Source of the DNA: Ichthyophis bannanicus | Lineage: Eukaryota > Chordata > Amphibia > Gymnophiona > Ichthyophiidae | Direction: 5' to 3' | Assembly (NCBI GenBank): GCA_033557465.1 | Contig: CM066031.1 | Coordinates: 1,230,429,312-1,230,493,311 of the forward strand | Length of the DNA stretch: 64,000 bases | In this document: positions 11,675 through 23,575 of the stretch, in pieces | Position numbering within the stretch: the first letter of the stretch is position 1 | How the letters are laid out: each line of letters starts with the position of its first letter | Notes under the pieces: generated by a model | Database searches by the model: none | What the model was told of the DNA's origin: nothing | What the model saw: only the letters and a program-made list of their open reading frames with translations | Program-made: the position numbers and the translations under genes

Positions 11675-12706
11675 TCAGGAAAGAGCATGACTTGCTTCTA
11701 GAGCTGACAGTGCTCGAATGAGCCAATCATCCAAGTAAGGGAAGACAAAAATTCCTAGAGTCCTCATAAATGCTGCTACTACTACCATGCATTTTGTGAA
11801 GACCCTTGGAGTAGAGGCCAGTCCAAAAGGAAGGACTCTGTATTGAAAATGCCTTCCCTTGACTAGGAATCGAAGGAATTTTCTGTGATCTGCATGAATA
11901 AGGATATGCATGTAAGCGTCCCTTAAATCTAGAGAACATAGCCAATCTTGCTCGTGGAGGTATGGAAGAAGTGTGCCGAGGGAGATCATCTTGAACCTTT
12001 CTCGGACTAGATATTTGTTCAGTTCTCTAAGGTCCAGGATTGGTCTTAGTCCCCCTGATTTCTTTGGAATGAGAAAATAGGGGGAATAGAATCCTGTGCC
12101 CTGCTGGGACATTGGAACCTCTTCTATAGCTCCTTGAGCCAGAAGAGTGGTGACCTCTTGCCACAACAGGTCTGAGACCGGTGGTTGAGATCTGAACTGC
12201 TTTATTAACGTGGATGGGGGCAAGCTGAGGAAATGAAGCTTGTATCCCAGACTCACAATAGATAGAGTCCAATTTTCTGATGTGATTTGTTGCCATCTTT
12301 TGGCAAAATGGCAGATACGGCCTGGAATATTTAAAGGTTCTGGGCTTAGAACAGGAAGAATGACTAAGTTCTCTAGACAACAGTCAAAGACCCTGAGGAG
12401 GCTGAGCTTGCTGGGCCTTCGGAGGTTGTGCCTTTGTCTAGTTTGTTGTTGCCCCTTTTGGGAACGTGTTTGCTGGGTGGAAGAGGAATAGAATTTCTTC
12501 TTAGAGAAAAAGGGTTTTTTGAAAACCTTTTTCTTGGCTGGGTTAGCTGTAGATTTTGACAATCTGTCTAAAGTTGTATTATCAGTGTCAATTTCGTTAG
12601 CCTTGAGCTGCCAAATCCTTGCCAAAGAGATTTTCTCCTGTGCAAGGAATGTTTCCCAGCTTATCTTGCACCCATTCCTCCAAGTCTGAAGCCTGGAGCC
12701 AGGCAA
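11675..12706 (-). CDS. Reverse transcriptase of DIRS copy 2 (open, 343 codons)
   Basis: The frame begins in the gag-RT linker, rich in Lys and Gln, and runs through the RT core. Motifs include YFLIPKKSGGLRPILDLREL, DWLCSLDLRDAYMHILIH (catalytic Asp), FQYRVLPFGLASTPRVFTK and FPYLDDWLIRAL (catalytic YLDD, near 11725-11742). The active-site residues are all present. The frame closes soon after the palm, so a downstream shift separates it from RNase H. This is the longest intact DIRS frame in the window. Confidence 0.85.
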   Translation of the reverse strand: MPGSRLQTWRNGCKISWETFLAQEKISLARIWQLKANEIDTDNTTLDRLSKSTANPAKKKVFKKPFFSKKKFYSSSTQQTRSQKGQQQTRQRHNLRRPSKLSLLRVFDCCLENLVILPVLSPEPLNIPGRICHFAKRWQQITSENWTLSIVSLGYKLHFLSLPPSTLIKQFRSQPPVSDLLWQEVTTLLAQGAIEEVPMSQQGTGFYSPYFLIPKKSGGLRPILDLRELNKYLVRERFKMISLGTLLPYLHEQDWLCSLDLRDAYMHILIHADHRKFLRFLVKGRHFQYRVLPFGLASTPRVFTKCMVVVAAFMRTLGIFVFPYLDDWLIRALSALEASHALS

Positions 12707-14140
12707 TATGATGTGCTCCTATGGATATAGCAGACGTTCTGTTAATACATTCAAAATAGTCAAAGGTAATACGATTCATAAATTTAGAGACATTCTGAGC
12801 ATGTTTGACCAAAGTCAAATGATCTGTCCGTTTATCCTCTTGAAGAAAAGAGTTCAAAAGTTCTAAGTCTTTTGTAACCTCTTCAAGAAACATTCCCAAT
12901 ATATAGGAACTGATTCTTGCTGACAGCATGGAGGACTGAAAGCATCGACGACCAAAGGCATCCAGGTGTTCTAGACTCACGACCTGGTGGATTGGAAGAG
13001 TGTCTCTTAGCACTCTTAATCAGTCTCATGGCAGACTCTACCACCATAGAATGATGTGGTAACTGAGTCTTTTGAAACCCTGGACAAGGTGGTACTCGAT
13101 ACATAGTGTCAAGACGTCTAGAATGTGGAGATACTGTTAAAGGAGCTTCCCACATCCTTAACATTAGATCATGTAAGATCTGATGTATAGGAAGCATAGC
13201 TGCCTCCTTTGGAGCCAAAGGATATTGAAGAATTCTCAATTCTTCTGCTCTAGGCTCCTTTTCAGGTACTACTGTAATGGCAAGACCCTTTGCCATATCA
13301 CGTACAAAATCATGAAAAGACATGTCCTCAGGAGGGGACATTCTGCGTTGAGGAGAAAGAGTTGAATCTTGCAAAAGTTCAGCTCTGGTACCGGTGGAAT
13401 CATCCAAGTCATCGGAATCGGAAGACTCAAAAGGAGGAAGCACCGGGTTCTCTCGAAGCAGATGGCATCGGTACCGACACGAATCGGTACCTGATCCCCC
13501 ATGCTAGAGAGAGATTCCAAGCTCAGCATCGGGGGAAGCATGCCTGTTGAAACAGGTACCGAAGGCACTGGCACTGGTATCATTACCAATGCCTGCGGAA
13601 TCGTCTGCAGCGACCTTAGCGGTACCGAAGTAGCTAAAAGAGTCGCTAGACTGCATTCGATAGCGAGGAGTGTCTTGTCCACCGCTACTGCCGATGCCGG
13701 GGTGTCGGTACCGGTGGGAGAGGCCACAACCCCCAAGTATGGCACCGGTAGTTCCATCGAGGTTGAGGCCTCTGGAACATCCTGGAGCCCTGATAAAGCT
13801 TTGGAGCCCGAAGACTCCCGCCAGGGCTGTTTTGCCGGTAAATTGTCCGAGGGCAACACCAATGGCATCTCGATGTTTAGAGGGAGATCTACCCTTCGAG
13901 GACCGGCTAGTCTTAGAAGACTTGTGTTTAGTTACCTGAGATCCCTGGGAAGAAGTTGAAGCCCTAGAAGACATTGATGCTACAGACGCTGTGTCTGAAG
14001 CAAATAGGGCACTGAGTTGATTTGCTCGATTTTGAAGACTTCTTTTAGTCAACTTCCTGGAGGAAAGACACTCTGCCGGGCAATAGTCAGGACATAAACA
14101 GTTAAGACACCAGTCATGGGTGTTGGTAATAGAAATTGTA
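12597..14140 (-). pseudogene. Gag-like protein of DIRS copy 2
   Basis: Three overlapping minus-strand frames (14052-13504, 13443-12883, 13013-12597) cover the region. The first is Ser/Thr-rich. The last contains AWLQASDLEEWVQDKLGNIP, homologous to the segment in copy 1 near 6930. A cysteine-rich stretch near 14060-14140 parallels the zinc-binding cluster of copy 1. Frameshifts prevent a single product. Confidence 0.65.
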
Positions 14141-14429
14141 CCGCCACATTTTAAACATTTTTTAAATCCAGTGGCTGGTTTTTCCGTGGTAAGGAAAAAG
14201 AGGGCCTAATGCCCAAACTGGTGCCAAGCACCAGAGCAGGGAAGAAATCCCTGAGAAAAAGCACTAAAATTGAAAAAGTTTTAGAAGAAAAGAAAGAAAA
14301 GCACCGGTGGTACTGGTAGGCGTCAACAGAAGGCAGACGCAACCACAAAAAATATAAAAATAAAAGGATTTTCTGCAGCGACAGGGGACACGTCCTGTCG
14401 GCTCCACGGAAAACTAAGAACTGAAGTGA

Positions 14430-14580
14430 GAGGTAGTTGGGCGGGAAGGCAGCACGCATGTGTGATGGATGCTCCCAAAAAGCTTTCTTTTTCGGACACT
14501 GGGGAGCGTTCCCGCGCAGGCTCCGTCGGTGTCGACGGTACCCATATGTGAAGACTACATTCCTGCTTGTTCCTGGAGAT
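14430..14580. repeat. Right inverted terminal repeat of DIRS copy 2
   Basis: Reverse complement of the left ITR, ending with CATTCCTGCTTGTTCCTGGA near 14558-14577, which pairs with the second half of the internal complementary region. Confidence 0.85.
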
Positions 14581-14789
14581 CTGATGCTATGCCGATTCCA
14601 TAAAAAAGAAAATGCATCAGGGTCTCTTTCAATCCTGTCCTAGAATTCCCCCAACCAATCACTATCAAAGCACTGCGCACACTGTTATTCAAGCCATCAG
14701 GTAGCCATCAGGTTATACGTGTCTATATAAAAAAAATCCAATACTGCTGTGCGGCATAGATAATTGCTACATTACCAGAATTATAGTCT

Positions 14790-14993
14790 CTAGTTGGAGA
14801 GAAAAAACAAAGCTTTGGTGATCAAGTCTGCTGCAATGCTAGCGATTCCTCTTCCTTTAAACAAAGTCTCAGTAATACACACTTCTTGTAAGCTATGCTC
14901 AAAAAGCAGGTTATAAAGTATGGATATTTTACGTTTTAAAAAATGAATATGTATCAGTCTAATTCTACAGGAAAAAATGAATTCACCAGACAC
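14790..14993 (-). mobile_element. LINE endonuclease fragment
   Basis: A short open minus-strand frame includes KRKISILYNLLFEHSLQEVC followed by ITETLF. This resembles the N-terminal apurinic-endonuclease-like domain of L2/jockey-type LINEs (the ...LCITETW motif). Only about 65 codons remain and no RT follows. The 208 bases before it (14582-14789) hold nothing I can identify. Confidence 0.5.
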
Positions 14994-15139
14994 ACTAACT
15001 TTGGGAGAGGCAAAGGTAGTATTGAGCAGATCCTATGGGATGGTAGAGAATCAATCTGTTGTCCCCTCCCAACAATGTTTCCAAAATTTACAAACAGCAA
15101 CTATTAATGGGTTTGTATCTTAGAAACCTTTCCAGAGGT

Positions 15140-15590
15140 TTTTGCAACCCACAACATACTCAAATATAAAACCAGTTTTAAGTTGTAAACAGTCTCGATC
15201 TTCCCTCCCCAGCTCATGCCCACCTAGAACAGAACTGCAACTCAGCTTTTTTCTTTTTAGCACCATCTCTCTGGAACTCCCCTTCTCACCTCATTCTGCC
15301 AAGAATAGTCATACCCCAAGTTCAAGTCCCTCCTTAAGACCCATCTCTTTGTGTTACCTATGACCTTTCCCCTCCTGATCCTTCTTAACATCCCCTCTCT
15401 CTGTCAAAACCCTTTCCTCTCCTTCCCCTTTTCCTGAATCTGGTGCGACTATATGATTTCCCGTCTGAAAATGTAGTTCATTTCTGTTTCTTGCCTCGGC
15501 CACTGTTATTTTGCTCCAATGTAAACCGCCCTGATGGTTCCAAAGGTGCGGTAAATCAAGCATTCTAATAAAGATAAAGATAGGTTATAT
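15140..15590 (+). mobile_element. 3' end of an L2-type LINE
   Basis: Broken translation around 15240-15350 resembles the RT C-terminal APSLWNSLP-type motif. It is followed by a 3' UTR and a tail containing AATGTAAACCGCCCTGATGG and GGTGCGGTAAATCAAGCATT, then AATAAAGATAAAGATA. The tail is related to those at 3742-3840 and 24000-24073. Confidence 0.55.
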
Positions 15591-15627
15591 TCATGTAGTG
15601 TCCCCTACTCCTATTTGAAAAGGAAAA

Positions 15628-17230
15628 GGCACTCACCTGTAGCAAGTGTTCTCCATGAACAGCAGGAATAATGTCTTCACATATGGGTGACGTATGGGTC
15701 ACCAAAGGAGCCCTGCGCAAGAACACTCCCCAGCTTCTATTAGAAGTTTTTGGGATCTCCACTGTGCCTGTACACTCATCTTCCCGCCTGCACGGCACCA
15801 TCTTCTCCAGTATGATAACACTGTAACAGAAGACAATGCCTCGGGGAGGTGGGAGGGTTGCAAGGACTTATTCCTGCTGTCCACGGAAAACACCTGCTAC
15901 AGGTGAGTACCTACCTTTTCTCTGTGGACAAGCAGGAATGAAGTCCTCATGTATGGGATGCCCAAGCTACAGGCTACCGAAAACAGAGGCAGCCAAAAAG
16001 CTTAACAGAGGAAATGATACAAAGAACTGAAGAATCAACTACGTACAGCTCTGGTAGTCCCCAAAGGGGAATTCATCTGATTCAGTATCTTCAACTCATC
16101 ACTCAAGCTCTTTGGTACTTTCTTTTTGTAGCCTGGATGGACAGTAGGGTATTGAGGGGGATGGAGTTGAATTCTAATCCCCAAACAGATGTCCGAGTAC
16201 AGATTGGCCAAAGTTGCTGTCCCTTCAGGAATCCCCATCCAGACAGTCATGAGATGTGAATGTGTGGACAGAAGAACACATTGCAGTCCTGCAGGTCTCT
16301 TAGACAGAGACAGAGTGCAAATTAGCCACCGATGCAGCAATGGCTCTGATGATGTAAACTGTAACATGAACATCAAGGCTCAGACTAGCCTGGGCATAAG
16401 CAAGAGTGATGCAGTTCACCAGCCAAATTGCTAGAGTGTTTGGAAACAGCAGCCCCTAGCTTGCTGGGGTTAAAAGAGACAAACAGCTGGGTAGACGTTC
16501 AGTGGACCTTCTTCATCTCTAGGTAGAAGGCCAAGGCTTGCTTGCAGTCTAGAATGTGCAGCGCCGCTTCCCCTCTGTTGGCATGAGGCGTGAGGAAGGA
16601 AGTTTGCAGAACGACTGACTGATTGAGATGGAAAGCAGATACCACCTTTGGGAGGAATCGCAGATGAGTACACAAGACCACTCTATTATGATGGAACTGA
16701 TATACAGTGAGTGTGCCACCAGAGCATGGCGCTCACTAACACACAGTGTACTGAGGTAACCGCCTGCAGAAACAAGACCTTCCAGATCAATAATTTCTCA
16801 GACAGGATCTCAGATTCCACAATAGTCAGCCAGCCATCAGTCATACTCAAAGAGGAGGTTGAAATACCTTCAAGACTCTACTGGGTGTGTCCTCCAGCCT
16901 CGAGGGGATTGATGATGCATCAAGTGCTTCCAAGGTGTTGCCGGTACATTGGATTCTGAAATTCAAGAGAGAAATGGTCCCATTTGGGACCGGCATCTGA
17001 TCTCGATGACGCCTAGATGTCATGTCTCTGCAGGCAAAGAATGCATTTTGAGGATCATCTGCACAAAGTGCAATGATGCTGCTGTAAGCACTGAAGCACC
17101 AGCCTGCTGTTTCTCCAGCTTCACTGCCATATGGGCCTTGAGTGCCCAAAGGTGTTGCTCCATGGCTGCCAATTCCAAAGACCTCTGGGCCTAAGCAGCT
17201 TCGACCACGGTCTCCAGCATTCCTACAGGA
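15628..17230 (-). mobile_element. DIRS-type retrotransposon, copy 3 (heavily truncated)
   Basis: The left end (GGCACTCACCTGTAGCAAGTG near 15628), first ITR and internal complementary region (near 15850-15960) are present. They are followed by a decayed recombinase (16035-16681, with FLPKVVSAFHLNQSVVLQ and HILDCKQALAFYLE on the minus strand) and a short piece probably from the gag region (16700-17230). RT, RNase H and the right ITR are missing. An L2-type LINE follows immediately. Confidence 0.75.
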
Positions 17231-17239
17231 GTATCGGCA

Positions 17240-17885
17240 TGGCCTCAGTTTTTGAGAGATGGTCGATACCCCTTCTACTTCTCTGGAGGTAAAGAGGGAA
17301 CGAGCAACCGGGTATACACGTACACTGCTCCCATACTTTGGAACAAACTACCTTATGAGATGCGACTGATCAACAATTTACAGGACTTCAGAAAAAAGCT
17401 TAAAACCCACCTGTTCCAAACACATTACGGTATCACTTAGACAGTTTCATCACACTCTCCACATCCAAGTGGCCTAACCCCTGAAGCTTAGGAGGCAAAC
17501 ATAGATCCGATGTAAATGTTAGTAAGATTGCATATCTGCCAATGTATTATACAACTGTAATATATGTACGTGATAAACCTGTAGCTTTACCTGGTTGAAC
17601 AAACTGGGTGATAAAATGTTTAACATATCTTGTTTAATCAAATGTATATTTATAATCTGAATTGAATCAAATGTATATTTGCTTATTTGTTGCTCAAACC
17701 TAGTTGATCAAAATGTAATGCATATTTGTAATTTCTATGTCACTGTGGTGTACCCCTCCCTCAAATCATACTGTATCTTTTATTCTGATCATATTAATTT
17801 ACTCCCATGTATTTTACACCATTGGTCCGCTGCTGATCGCTGGAAGTGGCGGCTTACAAATGTATACCAAATAAATAAATAAATA
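17240..17885 (+). mobile_element. 3' end of an L2-type LINE
   Basis: An open stretch at 17252-17440 ends with YTAPILWNKLPYEMRL and LQDFRKKLKTHLF, the typical C-terminus of L2-clade ORF2. A 3' UTR of about 440 bases follows, ending GTATACCAAATAAATAAATA at about 17859-17883. The copy is 5'-truncated. Confidence 0.7.
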
Positions 17886-18500
17886 GATAACAGGGATGCT
17901 GTTCAAGTCCCTTCAGTTTTGACTGCCTTTTTTTCTATACCTTTTATAGTGCCTCCAGATGGATGAATAGATTGAGTCACCATTAAGTGCTTTCCAGATG
18001 TGTTGGAAAACACCAAGATGCATTTAAAAAAAAAAAAAAAAAAAAGATTAGGCATTTTATTAAAAAGAACATACATTTTAAACTACAACTGAAAAACATA
18101 TGTATACACCAAAGTTTCTACTATTGTTAAGGCTGCAAGATTATTTTACTGGCTTTATTGAGTGCTTGGCAGAAACAAATAACTTTGAACAGGACCACAA
18201 GATATGAAGCAGGCCAGTGCAACTGGAAATGTTTTCAATTATATCAGTGGCGCTGCAAGCATATGCTTAAGAGATAAAAGTTTTGTTTAATAAAAAGGCA
18301 ATGTTAAAAATGACCACTGACCTCTCTTACACTCGGCACCATCATATCCTATATTGTCTCTGACAAGAGCCCACGCTTCAGGGGCAAATGAACTTACACA
18401 TGCCCTAATGCTATAAAACAGTGGCTCTTAAATATGGCCCTCAAGGGCCACAAACAGAAACCTGATATGCCACAACATCTGCTTCTAGAGCAACCTCTGA
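17886..18500. other. No gene recognised; poly(A) run
   Basis: AT-rich, unassigned. A run of 19 A at about 18027-18045 may mark the tail of an old retroposed insertion, but I cannot identify its body. Confidence 0.4.
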
Positions 18501-19381
18501 AACATGAACAAATTTGAGACTATAAATTTGTTCTTCTTTCCCACTTCCCTTTCAAATAAATGCACACTCCCTCCTTCAAAACCGCCCACAAAGCGGAATA
18601 CTAATATTCCACAAAGCAAAATTAGTACAACGCCTCAGACCACTTCTCGAGCATCAAGACTTCCGGACAATAACGCAAGCTATGACACTCCCGCATCTGG
18701 ACTACTGCAATGTACTCTACCATGGCCTTCCAGCCACACAGACCAACCCCCTCCGAACAGCATTGAACACCACGGCAAGAATCATTCAGAAAGCAAAGAA
18801 AACCGACCACATCACCCCAATTCTGAAGGACCTACACATACTTCCAATCGAAGCAAGGACTAAATACAAATCCATCCTACTCACCCACAAAGCCATCCAC
18901 CAAACACAGAACACCCAGCTTCGCACCCTGCTGTCTCGTCCAGTACACGGCAAAACTACTAGACAAGCCTCCAACAACTCCCTCACCGTCCCTCACATAA
19001 GAACTAAATGCTCTCAACAGACATGCAATCGAGCCTTCGAACTCTATGCTCCATCCCTATGGAACTCTCTACCGAGCCATCTCAGAAAGAAACAATGCCG
19101 ATCCACTATCCTTCAGAAAACAGCTAAAAACCACCTTATTCCATGAATACTTCAATACGACTCCCACCAAAAAGTGCACCAACATCTGATCTGCCCACCG
19201 TGATCCACTGATCCAAAGCTGCACTAACCTGTCCTTGTCCTAAGTCCGTCTCATATCAAAAATCATCAATGTTGTCTCCCTGGTGATGGTCCCACCCTTT
19301 TTACGTAATTTCCCCTCCCTTGAATGTAACGCTGCTTTGACCCGGTGAAAAGCGGGATATAAATACAGTTAAATAAATAAA
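18500..19381 (+). mobile_element. L2-type LINE, 3' part of ORF2 and tail
   Basis: The frame 18682-19146 reads LPHLDYCNVLYHGLPATQTN, ILKDLHILPIEARTKYKSIL and YAPSLWNSLPSHLRKK. This is the C-terminal region downstream of the RT palm in L2-type LINEs. The tail GCTTTGACCCGGTGAAAAGC then GGGATATAAATACAGTTAAATAAATA lies at 19333-19380. The same tail, in reverse complement, begins the LINE at 41766-43327. The copy is 5'-truncated and carries frameshifts. Confidence 0.75.
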
Positions 19382-19416
19382 ACAGTGTATAAAACAAATG
19401 TTAATTCAACAGTATA

Positions 19417-20712
19417 CAAGGTGTGACAAAAAAGAAACGAGACTGTCTCATAAATGTTTTATTACAAAATCTACAGAGAAATTACACATTGTCCCTTCAA
19501 AGTAATCCCCCCCAGAGTTAATGCACTTCTGCCACGTACAGAAGCACTTAGTAAAGTCCTCCTCCTTGAGGTCCCTCAGCTCCCTCATCAGAGTGACCTT
19601 GATCTCTTCTACAGAGGCGAAATGAGTTCCTTTGAGCACAGTCTTCAGCCTGGGGAAGAGCCAGAAGTCACACGGTGCGAGATCTGGGGAATAAGGAGGG
19701 TGGTCGAGAGCTGTGATCTATTTGTTGGACAAGAACTGCCTCACCCTGAGCGTGGTGTGTGCGGGCAGGTTGTCGTGGTGGAGCAGCCACGACTTGTCTC
19801 TCCACAGAGCCTGCCTGCTGCATCAAACACGGTCATAGAGGCGATTGAGGACCTGCTGGTTGACTGTCTGACCCTCAGGTACAAACTCATGATGGACCAC
19901 TCCCTTCTGGTTGAAGAATACAATCAGCATGACCTTGATCCTTGATTTTGGACATGCACATCTTCTTGGGTCTGGGTGACAGTCGAGTCTTCCACTGCAG
20001 GCTCTGTCTGTTACTTTCAGGGTCGTACTGGAAGACCCAAGTCTCGTCTCCTTTGATGACTCGGCCAACGAACTCTGGATCTTCTTCGATCTTCTCTAGC
20101 AAGTCTCAACAAACATTGATCCGGTACTCCTTCTGGTCGCCTGATAAAAGCTTGGGCATCATCTTGGCGCACACCTTCCGCATCACCAGCTCTTGCACCA
20201 AGATGGTCCGCACTGACTCCCTGTTCAGGCTGAGCTCCTCAGCTATCATCCACACCATCAATCTGCGATCACTCCACACCAGCTGGTTCACTCTGTCAAT
20301 GTTCTCAGCCATCTTTGTCGTGGAAGGCCGTCCTGACTTGGGATCATCCTCCACCTCCTCGCAGCAAGTCTTGAAGCGTTTGTGCCACACGAAGACTCGT
20401 GGCCTTGACATTGCATCTTCTCCAAAAGCCTTTTGGAGAAGGAGACACTCAGTTGGGCCCTTCTCCAACTTAACCAGAAATTTCAAGTTGATTCTTTGCT
20501 TCATATTTCTGCCACCTCCAGTTGTGTGACAAAGCGATGGAGCAGTGTGCTACAAAAAAAAACTGAAAAAGAAAAACAGTGAGAGAGATGAAAAATATTA
20601 TAGCAGAATAGTGGCGAGAAGTTGCACAACTCAGTGACATAAGCGGTTAGCCAACTGGCACTGAGTCATCGGCGTGGCTGCCACAGTCTCGTTTCTTTTT
20701 TGTCACATCTCA
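19417..20712 (-). mobile_element. Mariner-type DNA transposon (complete ends, dead transposase)
   Basis: Terminal inverted repeats of about 30 bases (left CAAGGTGTGACAAAAAAGAA starting at 19417; right end complementary, ending at 20712) are flanked by TA dinucleotides at 19415-19416 and 20713-20714, the expected mariner target duplication. The length of about 1.3 kb is standard for the family. The transposase is coded on the minus strand. Confidence 0.9.
19448..20504 (-). pseudogene. Mariner transposase
   Basis: The N-terminal helix-turn-helix region is open from 20504 to 20106. GDETWVFQYDPES (first catalytic Asp) is near 20065-20020, HHDNLPAHT (second Asp codon at 19772-19774) and YSPDLAPCDFW (third Asp codon at 19667-19669) follow. 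The second and third Asp codons are 35 codons apart, giving the D34D spacing typical of mariners. Frameshifts or stops near 20105 and 19890 and between 19740 and 19640 split it into four pieces, so it is inactive. Confidence 0.88.
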
Positions 20713-20714
20713 TA

Positions 20715-21184
20715 TATTACTTAAAGCAGTACTATTAGATATTTTTATTCTGCACTTTTGAACACAGTACATTCCTCCTGCAGCTTTCATTGAGCAATGG
20801 CACCACACATTCTTATTTATTTACCCATTCTGGGTGTGAACAAATACATGCATGAATGATATCAGACGTGACATTAACACATTTGCACCACACTTGTGTT
20901 CCCCCTCTATATTATATCCCCCCATTGTAGTACTGGTCCTTGGTTGGCAGCCACATAATTTAATCTCTTAAGACCCTGCTATCTGTATACCAGATATCAC
21001 TACTAAGACAGGCCTTGACATATTTTCTGTGGAATTAGGAGCCAGTGCTTGTGACCTCCTTGCCCCAACTTCCCGATTCTCTCGCACTTCTCATGTTCTC
21101 GTGAGACCAGCACCAGAATTCCTACACCATGTGTCATCTTTAGATAAGAATAGTTATAGCTTCAGATAGCAATTGCCTATGTAG
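20715..21184. other. No gene recognised
   Basis: Mixed-composition sequence without recognisable coding motifs or repeat ends. Confidence 0.4.
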
Positions 21185-21420
21185 GTGTGTGCTGCAACAG
21201 TGGTGTGGCCCGTTTATTTGTGGGATGTGGCAGTGGGTTCAGGGCTATGGTGCATATGTGTGTGTGCTGCAGAGCTGGGGAACCTCTGTGTGGCACAGAG
21301 GTGGGGTGTCTGTGTGTGTGTATGTGATGTGTGGTGCCTCTGTGTCCCTGTCATGCAAAGGTGGAGTGCTTGTGTGTATGTTCGGGGGGGGGAGGAGGAA
21401 TGCACCCTTTGGCATATATA
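21185..21420. repeat. GT-rich low-complexity tract
   Basis: Degenerate TG/GTG repeats dominate the strand and produce spurious open frames in all three forward registers. I take it as a decayed microsatellite, not a gene. Confidence 0.6.
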
Positions 21421-21721
21421 GATTGTCATTTTTGCCCCCATGTATTCATCCCTTCAACCTTCATCTTGCACCCTTCCCTCTCCACTTCAACCCCCTCTGC
21501 ACTCTGTTCCCCTTTCGGACTCTTTTCCCCCAGCACTCCCATCTCCTGCACTCCCCCCCCTTAGGTGCTGCTCCTCTCCCACTTTTTTCTGAAAGCTCTG
21601 ATCCCCATGGCTCCTCTGCTGCCCTGGGCTTCCCTTCTTGTTCTGCCCATGGGGGATCTGATCTCCCACAAGCAGAACAGAGGGATCTTTATCACGATCA
21701 GAGGTTAGATGCATTCAGACA

Positions 21722-21795
21722 GCCTAAGGATTGGAATACTGGGCTTGATGGACCTTGGTCTGACCCAGTATGGCATATCTTATGTTCTTATGGAT
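21722..21795 (+). mobile_element. CR1 LINE 3' terminus
   Basis: ATACTGGGCTTGATGGACCT and the following CCAGTATGGCATATCTTATG are the reverse complement of the starts of the CR1 fragments at 46785 and 62761. It ends with the short TATGTTCTTATG repeat characteristic of CR1 3' ends. Only the last 75 or so bases are present. Confidence 0.8.
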
Positions 21796-23575
21796 TCCCA
21801 TGAGCTGTCCGCTGCACCTAAGCCCCGATCGCAGAAAAGATCACTTCTATTCTGCCCATGGGAGATCTGATCTCCTGCAGGCAGATGAAAGTTTTTGGCC
21901 TGTGATGGAGGGGGGTGGGGTGGGGGGCAAATCCCAAACACCAGGTATTAATTTCTGGTCGTCATGGTGACCTGGCGCCTGGGCTTTGTCAAGCCCTGTA
22001 CTAAGAAATGGTTCAGATTCCCCCTCACCCTCCTCAACTGTGAGTATTGCAGAATTGCCAAGTTACCTAATTCCATGAGTGAGATTTTAAGTCCGTCCTG
22101 GATTTCTGACAATTTCATTCTGATGCATTATGGGACCTGCAGCACTGATTCCAATGGATAAAATCAGGGACTACAAATACCATACTACATTGCAATGCAA
22201 ATTTAAAACCAGAACTGGCAAAAAAAATCTCACTCATAGAACAGGGTAACTTGGCAACTCTGGTATTGCCTACCCAGCATACCAGGGAGCAAGGTCGAGC
22301 CTGTGAATCAAACATAGTCCAATAGTCCAATAATTTAATTCCAAATTCATCATTTTTCCCCACTAATACTTAAAGATCTTATAATTTCTCACTGCTGTGG
22401 AATAAAAAAAAAAAAAAAAAGGTGTGCATTTTTCATACTGCTCAGGCATGTCCTACCCACCCCCTCTGCTTCTGAAAACATTATTTTCATATGTATCAAG
22501 GATAAACAGGTCAGCACTCAGATGCTCATAGATAATCAGCTCAGGAGAGGGACCCCCCCCCCCAAAAAAAAATATCAGAATGAAAAAAGGAAAATAACTA
22601 TCAACTCAATTACCTACAGCTATTTTTTTTTTTGCTAGTATTAAGTTTCTCTCACAGAGAGAAGAATTTGTTTTTCATTTACCTGAGCTTATTTGTCTTG
22701 GCAGGGAGAGGGAGGTTTGCAGTCCTTTCCAGATCCTGATCCTGTCTTTACTGTATCTAATATATAGTCATAGATGTCAAACTGTTCCAAGGTTGACCTA
22801 ATTTTTAGTGGAGAAAGAACACGTCCTGCATTCAGAGCTAGGAAAGGACAGGATGTGACATCACGAGCCAGGCAGAAAATGAGCCACAAACATGCTGGGG
22901 TTTTTCCACTTCTGCCTCATACTGTTTATGATTTACTTGCCATGCTTCAAAAGTCCTTTGCCCGAAGAGTAAACAGCTGCCAAGGACAAAACCCGAACCA
23001 GACAAGAACTCCTCAAGTCTACTGCCTCTTTAAAAAGAAAAATAAATCACCTAATTAGCTGCCTACCAAACACAATTTTACACTAACTACAGCTATGGAA
23101 AAAGACGACGGTGCTGCCAGCTTAGTTTCTCTACAGGGCTCAGACTTTTTTTTGTTGTTGTTTTAGCAAAATAGAAAGAAACAAAACCCAGATTTTCCAC
23201 GAAATGAAAGCTCACAGAATCTAAGGTACATGTCTAAAGCTTTGTACATCACAGATGTGGCTGCCCACAAAGAAAAACTAATGTATCCAAACTAACAACG
23301 TATTATTCTATGATCAGCTTTGCATTAAGGAATGGAAACAAACGCTATGTGTCAGAACCATCCTGTTATGTAAAAAGAATTCCCATAAGCATCTCTGCAC
23401 CTGCAGGTAGATCTTTTAGGCGCAACAGGCAACTTCAGCATCAACATGAGAGGATCTCATGACAAGGTGCTGGAGAACACAAGTAGACTTCCTAATACTT
23501 TCTTCATTTTAAGTAATAAGAATCTAAAAATCAAGTTTAACTAGCACAGCAAGCAGGAAAGCCAGCTAAGAAAGC
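21796..23575. other. No gene recognised
   Basis: Contains homopolymer runs (A near 22408-22422, C near 22553-22563, T near 22623-22633) and several unremarkable short open frames. I recognise no protein family or repeat ends. Confidence 0.4.

Larger units (their letters stand above)
8952..14580 (-). mobile_element. DIRS-type retrotransposon, copy 2 (best preserved)
   Basis: It begins 95 bases after copy 1 ends and has the same layout on the minus strand: gag (about 14140-12600), RT (12706-11675), RNase H (11543-10400) and tyrosine recombinase (10338-9439). The ITRs are near 8976-9115 and 14430-14580, and the internal complementary region near 9218-9318. Unlike copy 1, the RT and the recombinase are each a single long open frame. 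The ITRs differ in sequence from copy 1, so it belongs to a related but distinct subfamily. Confidence 0.9.

Noticed and set aside
21185..21803. A 204-codon plus-strand frame as a gene
   Set aside because: It runs through a degenerate GT repeat and ends in a CR1 3' terminus; no conserved motif.
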